The notes below the pieces were generated by a model, which was given only the letters and a program-made list of their open reading frames with translations, searched no databases and was not told the DNA's origin. The position numbers and the translations under genes are program-made. This document shows, piece after piece, positions 1-8,668 of a stretch of DNA of 64,000 nucleotides. Position 1 is the first letter of the stretch; the number at the start of each line of letters is the position of its first letter. The DNA comes from Lachnospiraceae bacterium (lineage in GTDB: Bacteria > Bacillota > Clostridia > Lachnospirales > Lachnospiraceae), in the NCBI GenBank assembly GCA_022791975.1, contig JAAWAC010000013.1, forward strand, positions 62,001 to 126,000, written 5' to 3'.

Positions 1-1
1 T

Positions 2-76
2 GAAAATATGGCGGAAGCCATGGAGATGGCGGATAAACGGCCAGAACCGGTGGTAAAAGTGCTGTTAAAATTCTAG
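2..76 (+). CDS. 3' end of a CDS, possibly a zinc-dependent dehydrogenase
   Basis: An open frame enters from the left edge and ends at TAG 74-76. The 24 visible residues end in ADKRPEPVVKVLLKF. A C-terminus with a Lys-Arg-Pro stretch followed by a hydrophobic VxKVxLxF strand is common in medium-chain zinc dehydrogenases, but this fragment is too short to prove the family. No start or domain is visible. Confidence 0.45.
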   Translation, partial: ENMAEAMEMADKRPEPVVKVLLKF

Positions 77-279
77 GTGCATGGAAATCAAGAGCTTTTG
101 TCTGTGGATTTGGTAAATATGACGGAAGTTTATTGTAAGAATTTCACAAAATCTAATATAAAATTTTGTAAAGTTTGTGCACACTTATTGGGGAACTGTG
201 TTATAATAGTACTTGTAAAACCCCCAATACATTATATAGTTTTTGCTACACCCCATAAGTAAAAGAAATACCTTCTCCT

Positions 280-312
280 AAAAAAGGCAGCAGTCAAACA
301 GCTGCCTTTTTT
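280..312 (+). terminator. Rho-independent terminator
   Basis: An A-run plus GGCAGC, a nine-base loop, then GCTGCC and a run of six T form a classic intrinsic terminator. It would end the upstream gene, or any short transcript begun at the TATAAT near 202. Confidence 0.85.
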
Positions 313-407
313 ACTGCCCAATTTTAAAGGCACAAAAAGAAGAGCAGCTTTTGGGAAAAACCGAAAAAACATGAAAAAAAAGTATGGGGAAAAGGTGAAA
401 AATTTCT

Positions 408-435
408 TGCAAAGCAGGCCATAGTAGACTAAAAT
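408..435 (+). promoter_or_regulatory. Candidate sigma-A promoter of the GH13 gene
   Basis: TTGCAA at 408-413 and TAAAAT at 430-435 are separated by 16 bases, placing the transcript start close to the palindrome at 444-451 and 25-30 bases before the ATG at 469. Confidence 0.5.
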
Positions 436-443
436 TATTAGTT

Positions 444-451
444 AACCGGTT
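444..451. promoter_or_regulatory. Candidate LacI-type operator (AACCGGTT)
   Basis: The palindrome AACCGGTT, inside a wider gttaaccggttg context, lies at the expected transcription start of the amylase gene. LacI/GalR regulators of alpha-glucan genes bind sites with a central CCGG or CG. The regulator itself is not in view; the adjacent TetR protein is an alternative binder. Confidence 0.35.
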
Positions 452-468
452 GTTTATAGGAGATATAT

Positions 469-2520
469 ATGGGTAATAAATTGAATAAGCATGCATTGTA
501 TTCAGACGAGACGAAAAATTACCGCAACCCGGCAGAGCCCCGAACAGGGGATACTGTGACCATATGGTTTCGAACAGGGCGTGAGGATGTGGATGCTGTG
601 TTTTTGATTAGCAGAGAGCTTCGTATCCGCATGAATAAGTATAAAAGTGAGGGGCTTTTTGACTATTATGAGATTCCCCTTCTTGTAGGGAAGAAAACCA
701 TCCACTATTATTTTGAGATATATAAGGGAGAAAACCGTTATTTTTACAATGAACAGGGAGTGACCCGGGACTTACAGGAGGGATACTCCTTTGGAATTGT
801 ACCTAATTTCAGCACACCTGACTGGGCAAAAGGTGCTGTGATGTACCAAATTTATGTGGACCGTTTCTACAATGGGGACAAGGATAATGATGTGGAGAAC
901 GGGGAATACATCTATATCCAGGAGCCGGTGGAGCGGGTAGAGGACTGGGATACCTTTCCCAAGCCCATGGATGTAAGGTCCTTTTACGGCGGGGATCTCC
1001 AGGGGATTTTGGATAAGCTGGACTATCTCCAGGAGTTGGGGATAGAGGTGATTTATATGAATCCCATTTTTGTGTCTCCCTCCAATCATAAATATGACAC
1101 CCAGGACTATGATTATATTGACCCTCACTTTACAGTGATTAAAAATGATGGGGGAGAGACCCTTTCACCTGGGGACTTTGACAATCGCCATGCCACCAAA
1201 TACATACAGCGGGTGGTGAACAAGGAAAATCTGGAGGCCAGCAATGCCTTTTTTGCCCATTTTGTGGAGGAGGTTCACAAAAGAGGAATGCGGATCATTC
1301 TGGATGGTGTATTTAATCACTGTGGGTCCTTTAATAAATGGCTGGATCGGGAGCGCTTCTATGAGAGTGATTCCAGCTATGAAAAAGGAGCCTATATTAC
1401 AGCGAACAGTCCCTACCGGAACTTTTTCAAATTCAACAATGAGCATGACTGGCCCTATAATGAATTTTATGATGGCTGGTGGGGGCACGACACGCTCCCG
1501 AAGCTTTGCTATGAGGAATCGGATGAGCTTTTGGTCTATATTTTAGGTGTGGCCAGAAAGTGGCTGCGTCCGCCCTACTCCGTGGATGGCTGGCGCCTGG
1601 ATGTGGCTGCGGATTTGGGCTTTTCCAATGAGTATAATCATAAATTCTGGCGGATGTTTCGCAAGGCGGTAAAGGCCATAAATCCAGATGCGGTCATCTA
1701 TGCGGAGCATTATGGGAATCCCAAAACCTGGCTTAAGGGAGACCAGTGGGATTCGGTGATGAACTATGATGCTTTTATGGAGCCTTTAACCTGGTATCTC
1801 ACAGGTATGGAGAAGCATAGTGATGAGTTTCGGCCGGATATGTTGAATAATAAACACGCCTTTGTCAGCGGTATGTTATACAATATGGCTACCTTTTATA
1901 TGCCTTCTTTGCAGATAGCCATGAATCAGCTGTCCAACCATGATCATTCCCGATTTCTGACCAGAACCAACCACAAGGTGGGGCGTGTGGGTCATCTGGG
2001 ACCGGAAGCGGCTAGCCAGGAGGTGCAACCCTGTGTTATGCGGGAGGCCGTGGCTTTTCAGATGACCTGGCCCGGCGCGCCCACCCTGTATTATGGAGAT
2101 GAGGCAGGGGTCTGTGGCTTTACAGACCCGGACAACCGTAGGACCTATCCTTGGGGCCGGGAGGATCAGCAAATGCTCCAGTTCCACAAGGAAATGATAC
2201 GGATACACAAGGAAAACCCCGTATGTAAGGAGGGCTCCTGCAAATTTATCACCACCTGTGAGAAGCTGATTGCCTATGGACGATTTGATGCCAGGGAACA
2301 GCTGGTGGTGATTCTGAATAACCAGGAGGAGCAGGTGGAGGCCGATGTGGCTGTTTGGGAGGTCAATGTGCCGGAGGATGCCCTTATGGAGCAGTTGATG
2401 CTGACCTGGTGGGAGGATTTTTCCACAGAGCCGGTGGAGTATACAGTGGTGGGAAGAAATCTCTATGTGCAGATGCCACCTTATTCCGCCCTGATTCTGC
2501 GAACTAAGAAAGAAAAATAG
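469..2520 (+). CDS. GH13 alpha-glycosidase (neopullulanase/cyclomaltodextrinase-like)
   Basis: Cytoplasmic starch or maltodextrin hydrolase of 683 residues. There is no signal peptide. An N-terminal beta-sandwich of about 110 residues resembles a CBM34-type domain, followed by the TIM barrel from about 120. The four GH13 regions are present: DGVFNH at 279-284, GWRLDVA with nucleophile D378, AEH with acid/base E413, and SNHDHSR with D492. The length and N-terminal domain match neopullulanase or maltogenic amylase relatives, which cut cyclodextrins, pullulan or maltodextrins; exact specificity cannot be read. Ribosome binding site TAGGAGAT lies 5-6 bases before the ATG. A TetR gene follows after 16 bases and is probably cotranscribed. 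Confidence 0.93.
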   Translation: MGNKLNKHALYSDETKNYRNPAEPRTGDTVTIWFRTGREDVDAVFLISRELRIRMNKYKSEGLFDYYEIPLLVGKKTIHYYFEIYKGENRYFYNEQGVTRDLQEGYSFGIVPNFSTPDWAKGAVMYQIYVDRFYNGDKDNDVENGEYIYIQEPVERVEDWDTFPKPMDVRSFYGGDLQGILDKLDYLQELGIEVIYMNPIFVSPSNHKYDTQDYDYIDPHFTVIKNDGGETLSPGDFDNRHATKYIQRVVNKENLEASNAFFAHFVEEVHKRGMRIILDGVFNHCGSFNKWLDRERFYESDSSYEKGAYITANSPYRNFFKFNNEHDWPYNEFYDGWWGHDTLPKLCYEESDELLVYILGVARKWLRPPYSVDGWRLDVAADLGFSNEYNHKFWRMFRKAVKAINPDAVIYAEHYGNPKTWLKGDQWDSVMNYDAFMEPLTWYLTGMEKHSDEFRPDMLNNKHAFVSGMLYNMATFYMPSLQIAMNQLSNHDHSRFLTRTNHKVGRVGHLGPEAASQEVQPCVMREAVAFQMTWPGAPTLYYGDEAGVCGFTDPDNRRTYPWGREDQQMLQFHKEMIRIHKENPVCKEGSCKFITTCEKLIAYGRFDAREQLVVILNNQEEQVEADVAVWEVNVPEDALMEQLMLTWWEDFSTEPVEYTVVGRNLYVQMPPYSALILRTKKEK

Positions 2521-2536
2521 AAATAGGAGCGAGATC

Positions 2537-3133
2537 ATGCGGCAGTTTACAAAAATGGCCATTGTGGAAACCTTTATCCAGCTGTTAAATGAAAAGCCTC
2601 TGGATAAAATTACAGTAAAAGAGATTGTAGACAACTGCGGGATTAATCGAAATACTTTTTATTATCATTTTGAAGATATCCACGGACTGCTGGTATATAT
2701 TCTCAATGCGGAGGCGGACAAGGTAATTGCAGAGCATGCCAGTGTGGAATCCCTGGAGGAGGGATTTATAGCGGCAGCAAAATTTGCCTTAAAGAATAAG
2801 CGGGCGGCTTACCATATCTATTACTCGGTGAGCCGGGAGGAGCTGGAGCGCTATTTAAACAGTGTGGCCCAGGAGGTTATGGAGCGCTTGGTGGAACGTT
2901 TGACAGAGGGAGTGCCAGAAAAGTGCCTGGCTAATCAGGAGGATACCCAGCTGCTTATTCAATTCTACAAAAGTGGGATGGTGGGATTGACCACCCAATG
3001 GCTCAGCCGGGGCATGAAGGATAATCCCGAGGAGCTGATACGCCGCCTGGGAGCATTGCTGAAGGGTAGTCTGGGTGCTTCCCTGGTTAGGGAGACCTGG
3101 CAGGATTTTAGACAAAAGGGTCCAGATGTCTGA
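2537..3133 (+). CDS. TetR/AcrR family transcriptional regulator
   Basis: 198 residues with an N-terminal three-helix DNA-binding domain: the run ITVKEIVDNCGINRNTFYYHF at about 25-45 is a textbook TetR helix-turn-helix ending in the conserved FYYHF. The C-terminal half is a helical ligand/dimer domain resembling the DhaS-like TetR_C group. It lies 16 bases after the GH13 gene and ends at a strong terminator, so the two probably form an operon. The effector is unknown; it may regulate this locus or the membrane operon that starts at 3253. The start is supported by TAGGAG 9-10 bases upstream. Confidence 0.88.
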   Translation: MRQFTKMAIVETFIQLLNEKPLDKITVKEIVDNCGINRNTFYYHFEDIHGLLVYILNAEADKVIAEHASVESLEEGFIAAAKFALKNKRAAYHIYYSVSREELERYLNSVAQEVMERLVERLTEGVPEKCLANQEDTQLLIQFYKSGMVGLTTQWLSRGMKDNPEELIRRLGALLKGSLGASLVRETWQDFRQKGPDV

Positions 3134-3150
3134 ATTTTGGATAAAAAGGG

Positions 3151-3186
3151 AGCGCTGTACAAAATTTGTGCAGCGCTCTTTTTTTA
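3151..3186 (+). terminator. Rho-independent terminator after TetR gene
   Basis: AGCGCTGTACAAA pairs with TTTGTGCAGCGCT (one G-U pair) around a short loop, followed by an eight-T run. Confidence 0.9.
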
Positions 3187-3252
3187 TCCATTTTTTTCCC
3201 AGTGCTACTGGATTACAATCATAAAGGAATCAGGAAGGGAGAGTGAAACATT

Positions 3253-3825
3253 TTGAAGAGGGTCCAGACAGCCAAAAGCGGATATATTTTATCATCTATA
3301 GTTTTCTGTGTCGCAGGAATTTTTCTCATGGTGCACCCAGAGCTTTCAGCAAAAGCCGTATGTTATCTGACAGGCGGGCTTTTCACTGCATGTGGGGCCA
3401 TGAAATTGGTGGGCTACTGGTCCAAGGATTTATACCGGCTGGCATTTCAGTTTGATTTGGCCTTTGGCCTGCTTTCTCTGCTGCTTGGGCTGGTTATGAT
3501 ATTCCATTCTGCCAGTATAATTCGTCTGGTCTATTTTACCACAGGGATGGTGGCTTTGACAGATGGTCTTCTTAAGGTACAGACGGCTCTGGATTCCCGC
3601 CGATTTGGCATTCCGCAATGGTGGCTGATAGCAGTGACAGCCCTGTTGACCATCCTGTTTGGACTACTGCTGATTGTAAGGCCCTTTGCAGGGGGCATGT
3701 GGCTGTTAAGGCTAATGGGACTGACTATTTTGTTGGAGGGAATCCTGAATCTTTGTGTGGGCATCTGTACGGTAAAGAGTATAAGCCGGACGGATGCAAG
3801 GCTTTATGTAGGAGGAGAGAGATGA
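3253..3825 (+). CDS. DUF308 (HdeD-like) integral membrane protein
   Basis: 190 residues with about six hydrophobic segments arranged as repeated two-helix units, as in the DUF308/HdeD family of small membrane proteins linked to acid or envelope stress. The start is TTG at 3253, with GGGAG upstream; no ATG fits better. The last codon overlaps the next gene in an ATGA arrangement (3822-3825), so translation is coupled to the MMPL transporter. The molecular function of the family is not known. Confidence 0.8.
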   Translation: MKRVQTAKSGYILSSIVFCVAGIFLMVHPELSAKAVCYLTGGLFTACGAMKLVGYWSKDLYRLAFQFDLAFGLLSLLLGLVMIFHSASIIRLVYFTTGMVALTDGLLKVQTALDSRRFGIPQWWLIAVTALLTILFGLLLIVRPFAGGMWLLRLMGLTILLEGILNLCVGICTVKSISRTDARLYVGGER

Positions 3826-5933
3826 TGAAATTTGGAAAAGCAGTTGTGAAATGTCGAATACCTATTTTAATTTTGTCTATTGGGCTCTTGTTCCCCTCTC
3901 TTTGGGGAATGCTCAACACCAGAATCAATTATGATATGTTGAATTATCTGCCAGAGGATATGGAAACCATTATAGGTCAGGATATTCTCATGGATGAGTT
4001 TGGAAAGGGCGGCTTTTCCATGGTGGTAATCGAAAGCATGGAGGAGCGCCAGGTGGCTGAGCTGCGGACGCAGATGGAACAGGTGGAGCATGTGGACTCC
4101 GTTATCTGGTATGACAGTGTGATGGATTTGTCTGTACCCATGGAGATGCTTCCAGATAAGCTCTATAAAGCCTTTAACACGAAAGATGCCACCATGCTGG
4201 CTGTGTTTTTTGACACCTCCACCTCCTCGGATGCTACCATGGATGCCATCCGGGAGATTCGGCGCCTGGCTGGAGAGAAATGCTTTGTGTCAGGCATGTC
4301 TGCCATGGTTACAGATCTGAAGGATTTGTGCGAGGAGGAGGAGCCGGTCTATGTGGGGCTGGCGGTGATCCTAGCCTGCGGAGTCATGATGCTGTTTATG
4401 GATAGCTGGGCCATTCCTTTTATTTTCCTAATCAGCATTGGCATGGCCATTCTTTTAAACCTGGGAAGCAATTATTTTTTGGGAGAAATTTCCTATTTAA
4501 CAAAGGCATTGTCTGCGGTGCTACAGTTGGCCGTGACCATGGATTATTCCATTTTCCTGTGGCATAGCTACTCGGAGCAGAAGCAGCGGTTCCGGGGAGA
4601 TAAAAAGCAGGCCATGGCCCATGCCATTAAGGCAACCATCACCTCTGTGGTGGGCAGCTCTATCACAACAGTAGCGGGCTTTATTGCTCTGTGCTTTATG
4701 AGCTTTACTCTGGGCATGGATTTGGGAGTTGTCATGGCAAAGGGCGTAATATTTGGAGTGATTGGCTGTGTGACCACCCTGCCGTCAATGATTCTGGTCC
4801 TGGACCCTGTGATTGAAAAGACCAGGCACCGTCCGCTGATGCCTGATATGAATCGATTTGCAGCCTTTGTGGTAAAGCATTATCCTATATTTCTGGCATT
4901 GTTCGCAGTGGTGCTGGCGCCAGCTTATCTGGGGTATCGGGAGACCAGCCAGGAGGTGTATTACGATTTGGCAGAGACCCTGCCCAAGGATTTAGGGTTT
5001 GCGGTGGCAAATGCCAAATTGGAGGATACCTTTGACATGGGTACCACCCATATGGTTCTCATTGACGCCAAGCTACCTGCCAGGGATAAAAAGGAAATGC
5101 TCCAGGAAATGGAGCAGGTGGAGGGCGTTAAATTTGCCTTGGGCTTGGAGTCTGCCGTAGGCTCCCGCATTCCCCGGGAATTTTTGCCCAAGGAAGTGAC
5201 AGAGCTTCTGGAGAGCGACAACTGGGAGCTGCTTCTGATTAGCTCACAATATAAAACAGCTACCGACCAGGTAAACCAGCAGATCGATGAGCTGCATATG
5301 GTGCTAAAGAACTACGATGAAAAGGGGATGCTCATAGGAGAAGCGCCCTGTACCAAGGATATGATAGAGGTGACAGACCATGATTTCAAGGTGGTAAATG
5401 CAGTCTCCGTCCTGGCGATTTTCATTATTATTGCCCTGGTGTTGAAAAGCATCACCTTGCCCTTTGTGCTGGTTGCAGTGATTGAATTTGCCATATTTAT
5501 CAATTTGGGATTACCCCATTATCTGGGGACGGCATTGCCTTTTGTGGCGCCTATCTGTATCAGCACCATTCAGCTGGGAGCAACCGTGGACTATGCGATC
5601 CTAATGACCACCCGTTACAAGCAGGAACGATTCCGGGGAAATGATAAGAGGACGTCTGTGACAACGGCTCTTAGCACCTCGATTCCCTCCGTGGTTGTCA
5701 GTGCCCTGGGATTCTTTGCAGCCACCTATGGGGTGGGACTGTATTCGGATGTGGATATGATCAGTGCCCTGTGTGATTTGATGGCCCGGGGAGCCATCAT
5801 CAGTATGGCCGCCGTACTCTTGGTATTGCCAGCCCTGTTTATGCTTCTGGATGGAGTGATTTGCAGAACAAGCCTTGGCTTTCGCGCAAAAGCCAACGGC
5901 CAGAAATCCGGAAGGCAGATAGAGGCAGCATAG
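3822..5933 (+). CDS. MMPL/RND family transporter
   Basis: 703 residues with two MMPL modules, each a transmembrane helix, a large extracytoplasmic loop, then a bundle of five or six helices. Helices include GLAVILACGVMMLF and AVSVLAIFIIIALVLKS. The repeated signatures VTMDYSIFLW and ATVDYAILMTTRYK contain the conserved Asp-Tyr of the proton relay typical of MMPL/YdfJ proteins. Start ATG 3822 is preceded by GGAGGAGAG and overlaps the preceding stop; the same frame is open further upstream but inside the DUF308 gene. Substrate unknown, lipid-like or hydrophobic compounds being usual. The next gene encodes a likely periplasmic-side partner. Confidence 0.9.
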   Translation: MMKFGKAVVKCRIPILILSIGLLFPSLWGMLNTRINYDMLNYLPEDMETIIGQDILMDEFGKGGFSMVVIESMEERQVAELRTQMEQVEHVDSVIWYDSVMDLSVPMEMLPDKLYKAFNTKDATMLAVFFDTSTSSDATMDAIREIRRLAGEKCFVSGMSAMVTDLKDLCEEEEPVYVGLAVILACGVMMLFMDSWAIPFIFLISIGMAILLNLGSNYFLGEISYLTKALSAVLQLAVTMDYSIFLWHSYSEQKQRFRGDKKQAMAHAIKATITSVVGSSITTVAGFIALCFMSFTLGMDLGVVMAKGVIFGVIGCVTTLPSMILVLDPVIEKTRHRPLMPDMNRFAAFVVKHYPIFLALFAVVLAPAYLGYRETSQEVYYDLAETLPKDLGFAVANAKLEDTFDMGTTHMVLIDAKLPARDKKEMLQEMEQVEGVKFALGLESAVGSRIPREFLPKEVTELLESDNWELLLISSQYKTATDQVNQQIDELHMVLKNYDEKGMLIGEAPCTKDMIEVTDHDFKVVNAVSVLAIFIIIALVLKSITLPFVLVAVIEFAIFINLGLPHYLGTALPFVAPICISTIQLGATVDYAILMTTRYKQERFRGNDKRTSVTTALSTSIPSVVVSALGFFAATYGVGLYSDVDMISALCDLMARGAIISMAAVLLVLPALFMLLDGVICRTSLGFRAKANGQKSGRQIEAA

Positions 5934-6051
5934 CCAGATATAATAAAGGAACTTATAAACAGCGAAATTTTTTCAGAGTGTGAGGTGTGCGTCGAAGGGA
6001 ATTTCCCCTTTCGTGCCGCCCCACAGCGACTAAAAATTGGAGGATGGAAAG

Positions 6052-8487
6052 ATGACTGATAATAAATGGAAAAAAGGCTTGGCACAGTTTAAGAATGAGA
6101 GAAGTCTGCGGGCTACGGCCATTGTGACGGCTGTGACGCTGGCAGCTGGCAGCGGAGGCGTATATCTTGTGGGGACAGGGACGCAGAACTCAAAGAACAG
6201 TGGGGATGTGATTCAGGTGTCGGGACAGGAGAAGCCACAGGTGGAGGCTTTGTCTACTAGGGGGCGCCTGGCGCTTAGCGACGCGGATTTGAAAAATCTT
6301 TCCAAGGATGAGACGGTTTATGTGATCGCAGGAGCGGATGGGAGCACCCAGAAAATCATTGTAAGTGACTGGATTAAAAATGCCATGGGAAGCAGCCAGA
6401 TTGAGGATTTGACAGAGCTTTCCCATGTGCAAAATGTAAAAGGACTGGAGACCTTTGAAGAGAAGGGAGAAGGCCTGGGAGTCTGGGATGCGGGAGGCAA
6501 TGATATTTACTATCAGGGGAGTATTGAAAAAGAGCTGCCAGTAGACTTAAAGATTTCCTATATGTTAGATGGAAAGGAGATTTCTCCAGAGGATCTGGCA
6601 GGAAAGAGCGGTCACGTAGTTATCCGGTTTACTTATACCAACCAGCAGAAGCAAAAGGTGATGGTGGGGGAGGAGGAGCGAGAGCTCTATGTGCCCTTTG
6701 CCGCCATTACCAGTATGATGCTGGACAATGAAAAATTCCGCAATGTGGAGGTTTCCCGTGGCCGGGTAATCAATGATGGGGAGCATTTGATGGTGGTGGG
6801 ATATGCTATGCCAGGCATGCAGGAAAATCTGGATGTAGATAAAGAGGATCTGGATATCCCCGATTATGTGGAGGTTACAGGAGATGTGTCAGATTTTTCC
6901 CTAGTAACTACTATGACCGTGGTGAGCAACAGCCTGTTTCGTGATTTGGATTTGGATGAGGTGGACAGTGTGGATGCGCTTTCTGACAGCCTGGATGAGC
7001 TGGAGGAAGCCATGGGAGAGCTTATGGATGGCACTGGTGAGCTCTATGATGGAATCACGGAGCTTCATGACAAAACTGGGGATCTGACAGATGGCATTCA
7101 AAAACTTAGGGATGGCTCCCGGGAGCTGGATAACGGAGCTGGCAGCCTAAAAGGTGGCGCCCAGCAGCTGCGGGATGGGGCTGCGGAACTGAATCAGGGA
7201 TTACAGACTCTAAAGGCCAACAATGAGACTTTGAATGCCGGGGCCGGGCAGGTATTTGATACGCTTTTGGCCACGGCCAATGGACAGCTTAAAGAGCTGG
7301 AGCAGTTGGGAATTACGGTTCCCACACTGACCAGAGAGAACTATGGGGAGGTGTTGGAGGAACTCTGTGGGCAACTGACGACAGTAAAGGCTGGCTATGA
7401 GAAACAGCTTCAGGATTTGATGGCTATGGTGGGAGGCGGAGCGGCAACCATAGGTCTGGAAGAGGAGCCTACAGAGGATGCCACAGATGTTTTGACAACT
7501 GTGGATGGGGCTGTAAAGTCAGAGAACAACGCAGGCATTCAGGAGGAGCCTGAACAGGCGTCTGATGAAACCGAGGCTTCCACAGAGAGCCCAGAGAGTG
7601 AGGCGGAAGCTTGGGAGAATCCAGGAAGAGCCACAGAGCCATCGGAAAACTCTGTACCGGTAACCGGGCCAGTGGAGGAGGATGCATCAAAACAGGATAT
7701 TTCAGAGACACAGGAGAGTAAAGTGGAAGAGGAGGAGCCAGCAGTAGAGTTAGTGTCAGAGCCTGAAGAGGAGGAGCTGGCGCCAGAGTCAGCACCAGAA
7801 TCTGAAAAGGCAGAGACCAATACAGAGGCTGGCCAGGAAATGGCGGTTCTCGCCGGGCCGGTAAGGGAGTTCTTTGTACAGGAGATATCTGGGGCCAATC
7901 CCCAGGTAACTGGGAATACATGGAAGTGTGTGGCAGCGTCGGCGGGAAGTGCAGACCAGCTAAAACAGCTACAGGAAGCCATAAAGAAGCTTAACGAGGG
8001 CATTCAGAAGCTGGAGGCAACGATTCCCCAGTTGCAGGGCTTAAAAAATTCTCTGGACAGTTATCATCAATTCTATCAGGGACTTTTAACCTACACAGCA
8101 GGAGTGGCCAGCGCAAGCGATGGATCTAAGCAGCTGGCAGAAGGGACCCAGACCCTCTATGAAGGGACCCAGGATTTGGCAGACGGCACCGGGGAGCTGC
8201 ACAGTGGAACAAAGGAGCTTCAAGAAGGCAGCGATAAATTGACAGATGGCATTGATAAGCTTTGGGATGGAGGAAAGGAACTCCAGGATGGTGTAAACAA
8301 ATTTAATGAGGAAGGCATCCAGAAGCTTGTAGATACCTTTGAGGGAGACGTGGAGGGCCTTACAGACAGGTTGCAGGCTGTGCAGGACTTGGCAAAGGAA
8401 TATCGTTCCTTTGCGGGAATTTCAGAAGATATGGAAGGCAGTGTAAAATTTATTTACAAGACAGATGCCATTGAGGCAGCAGAATGA
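6052..8487 (+). CDS. Membrane-anchored heptad-repeat (YhgE/Pip-like, xxxLxxG) protein
   Basis: 811 residues with one N-terminal membrane anchor (about 20-42) and then an extracytoplasmic body. Two blocks, about 315-400 and 690-765, are full of Leu-x-x-Gly heptads such as LYDGITELHDKTGDLTDG, the TIGR03057-like signature found in YhgE/Pip proteins and accessory proteins of MMPL or type VII systems. Between them is an acidic Glu/Pro/Thr/Ser-rich linker of roughly 120 residues. Unlike YhgE it has no C-terminal membrane bundle. It follows the MMPL gene in the same direction, so a joint export or cell-surface function is likely. Start ATG 6052 is chosen over TTG 6037 because TTGGAGGA sits seven bases before it. 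Confidence 0.8.
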   Translation: MTDNKWKKGLAQFKNERSLRATAIVTAVTLAAGSGGVYLVGTGTQNSKNSGDVIQVSGQEKPQVEALSTRGRLALSDADLKNLSKDETVYVIAGADGSTQKIIVSDWIKNAMGSSQIEDLTELSHVQNVKGLETFEEKGEGLGVWDAGGNDIYYQGSIEKELPVDLKISYMLDGKEISPEDLAGKSGHVVIRFTYTNQQKQKVMVGEEERELYVPFAAITSMMLDNEKFRNVEVSRGRVINDGEHLMVVGYAMPGMQENLDVDKEDLDIPDYVEVTGDVSDFSLVTTMTVVSNSLFRDLDLDEVDSVDALSDSLDELEEAMGELMDGTGELYDGITELHDKTGDLTDGIQKLRDGSRELDNGAGSLKGGAQQLRDGAAELNQGLQTLKANNETLNAGAGQVFDTLLATANGQLKELEQLGITVPTLTRENYGEVLEELCGQLTTVKAGYEKQLQDLMAMVGGGAATIGLEEEPTEDATDVLTTVDGAVKSENNAGIQEEPEQASDETEASTESPESEAEAWENPGRATEPSENSVPVTGPVEEDASKQDISETQESKVEEEEPAVELVSEPEEEELAPESAPESEKAETNTEAGQEMAVLAGPVREFFVQEISGANPQVTGNTWKCVAASAGSADQLKQLQEAIKKLNEGIQKLEATIPQLQGLKNSLDSYHQFYQGLLTYTAGVASASDGSKQLAEGTQTLYEGTQDLADGTGELHSGTKELQEGSDKLTDGIDKLWDGGKELQDGVNKFNEEGIQKLVDTFEGDVEGLTDRLQAVQDLAKEYRSFAGISEDMEGSVKFIYKTDAIEAAE

Positions 8488-8535
8488 GATAAAGGCGCTA
8501 TTTAGGCAAACGAGATAAGGGCGCCAATGAGGCGG

Positions 8536-8573
8536 GGAGCCAGGGCAGTGAAAACACGGTTCTGGCTCCTTTT
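8536..8573 (+). terminator. Terminator after the MMPL operon
   Basis: GGAGCCAG pairs with CTGGCTCC around an 18-base loop, followed by a short T run. Confidence 0.65.
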
Positions 8574-8578
8574 GCGTA

Positions 8579-8607
8579 TTGTTTTTTCTCTTCGATTCAT
8601 ATATAAT
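8579..8607 (+). promoter_or_regulatory. Sigma-A type promoter of the xpaC-telA pair
   Basis: TTGTTT at 8579-8584 and TATAAT at 8602-8607 with a 17-base spacer, about 60 bases before the start codon at 8669. Confidence 0.6.
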
Positions 8608-8668
8608 GAATAGCATAAAATGCATGGGACAGATACTAGAAAGCCTTTAAGGGAGGCATAAAAACAAC

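Larger units (their letters stand above)
77..468. other. Intergenic region, 392 bases, no gene seen
   Basis: AT-rich spacer between the partial upstream gene and the GH13 gene. It holds a TATAAT at 202-207 without a good -35, a strong terminator at 280-312, and the promoter and palindrome in front of the GH13 gene. The short reading frames here have no ribosome binding site and no recognisable protein. Confidence 0.6.

Noticed and set aside
1876-2634. Long minus-strand frame of 252 codons opposite the GH13 gene
   Set aside because: It has no ribosome site, its product is rich in His and Leu as expected from a shadow of a coding strand, and the plus strand carries a clear enzyme.
3618-3821. 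68-codon N-terminal extension of the MMPL gene
   Set aside because: It lies wholly inside the DUF308 gene in another frame; GGAGGAGAG and the ATGA overlap mark the true start at 3822.
7469-8003. Minus-strand frames of about 150 codons opposite the heptad-repeat gene
   Set aside because: They mirror the Glu/Pro/Ser-rich linker of the plus-strand gene and give low-complexity Ser/Pro products with no start signal.
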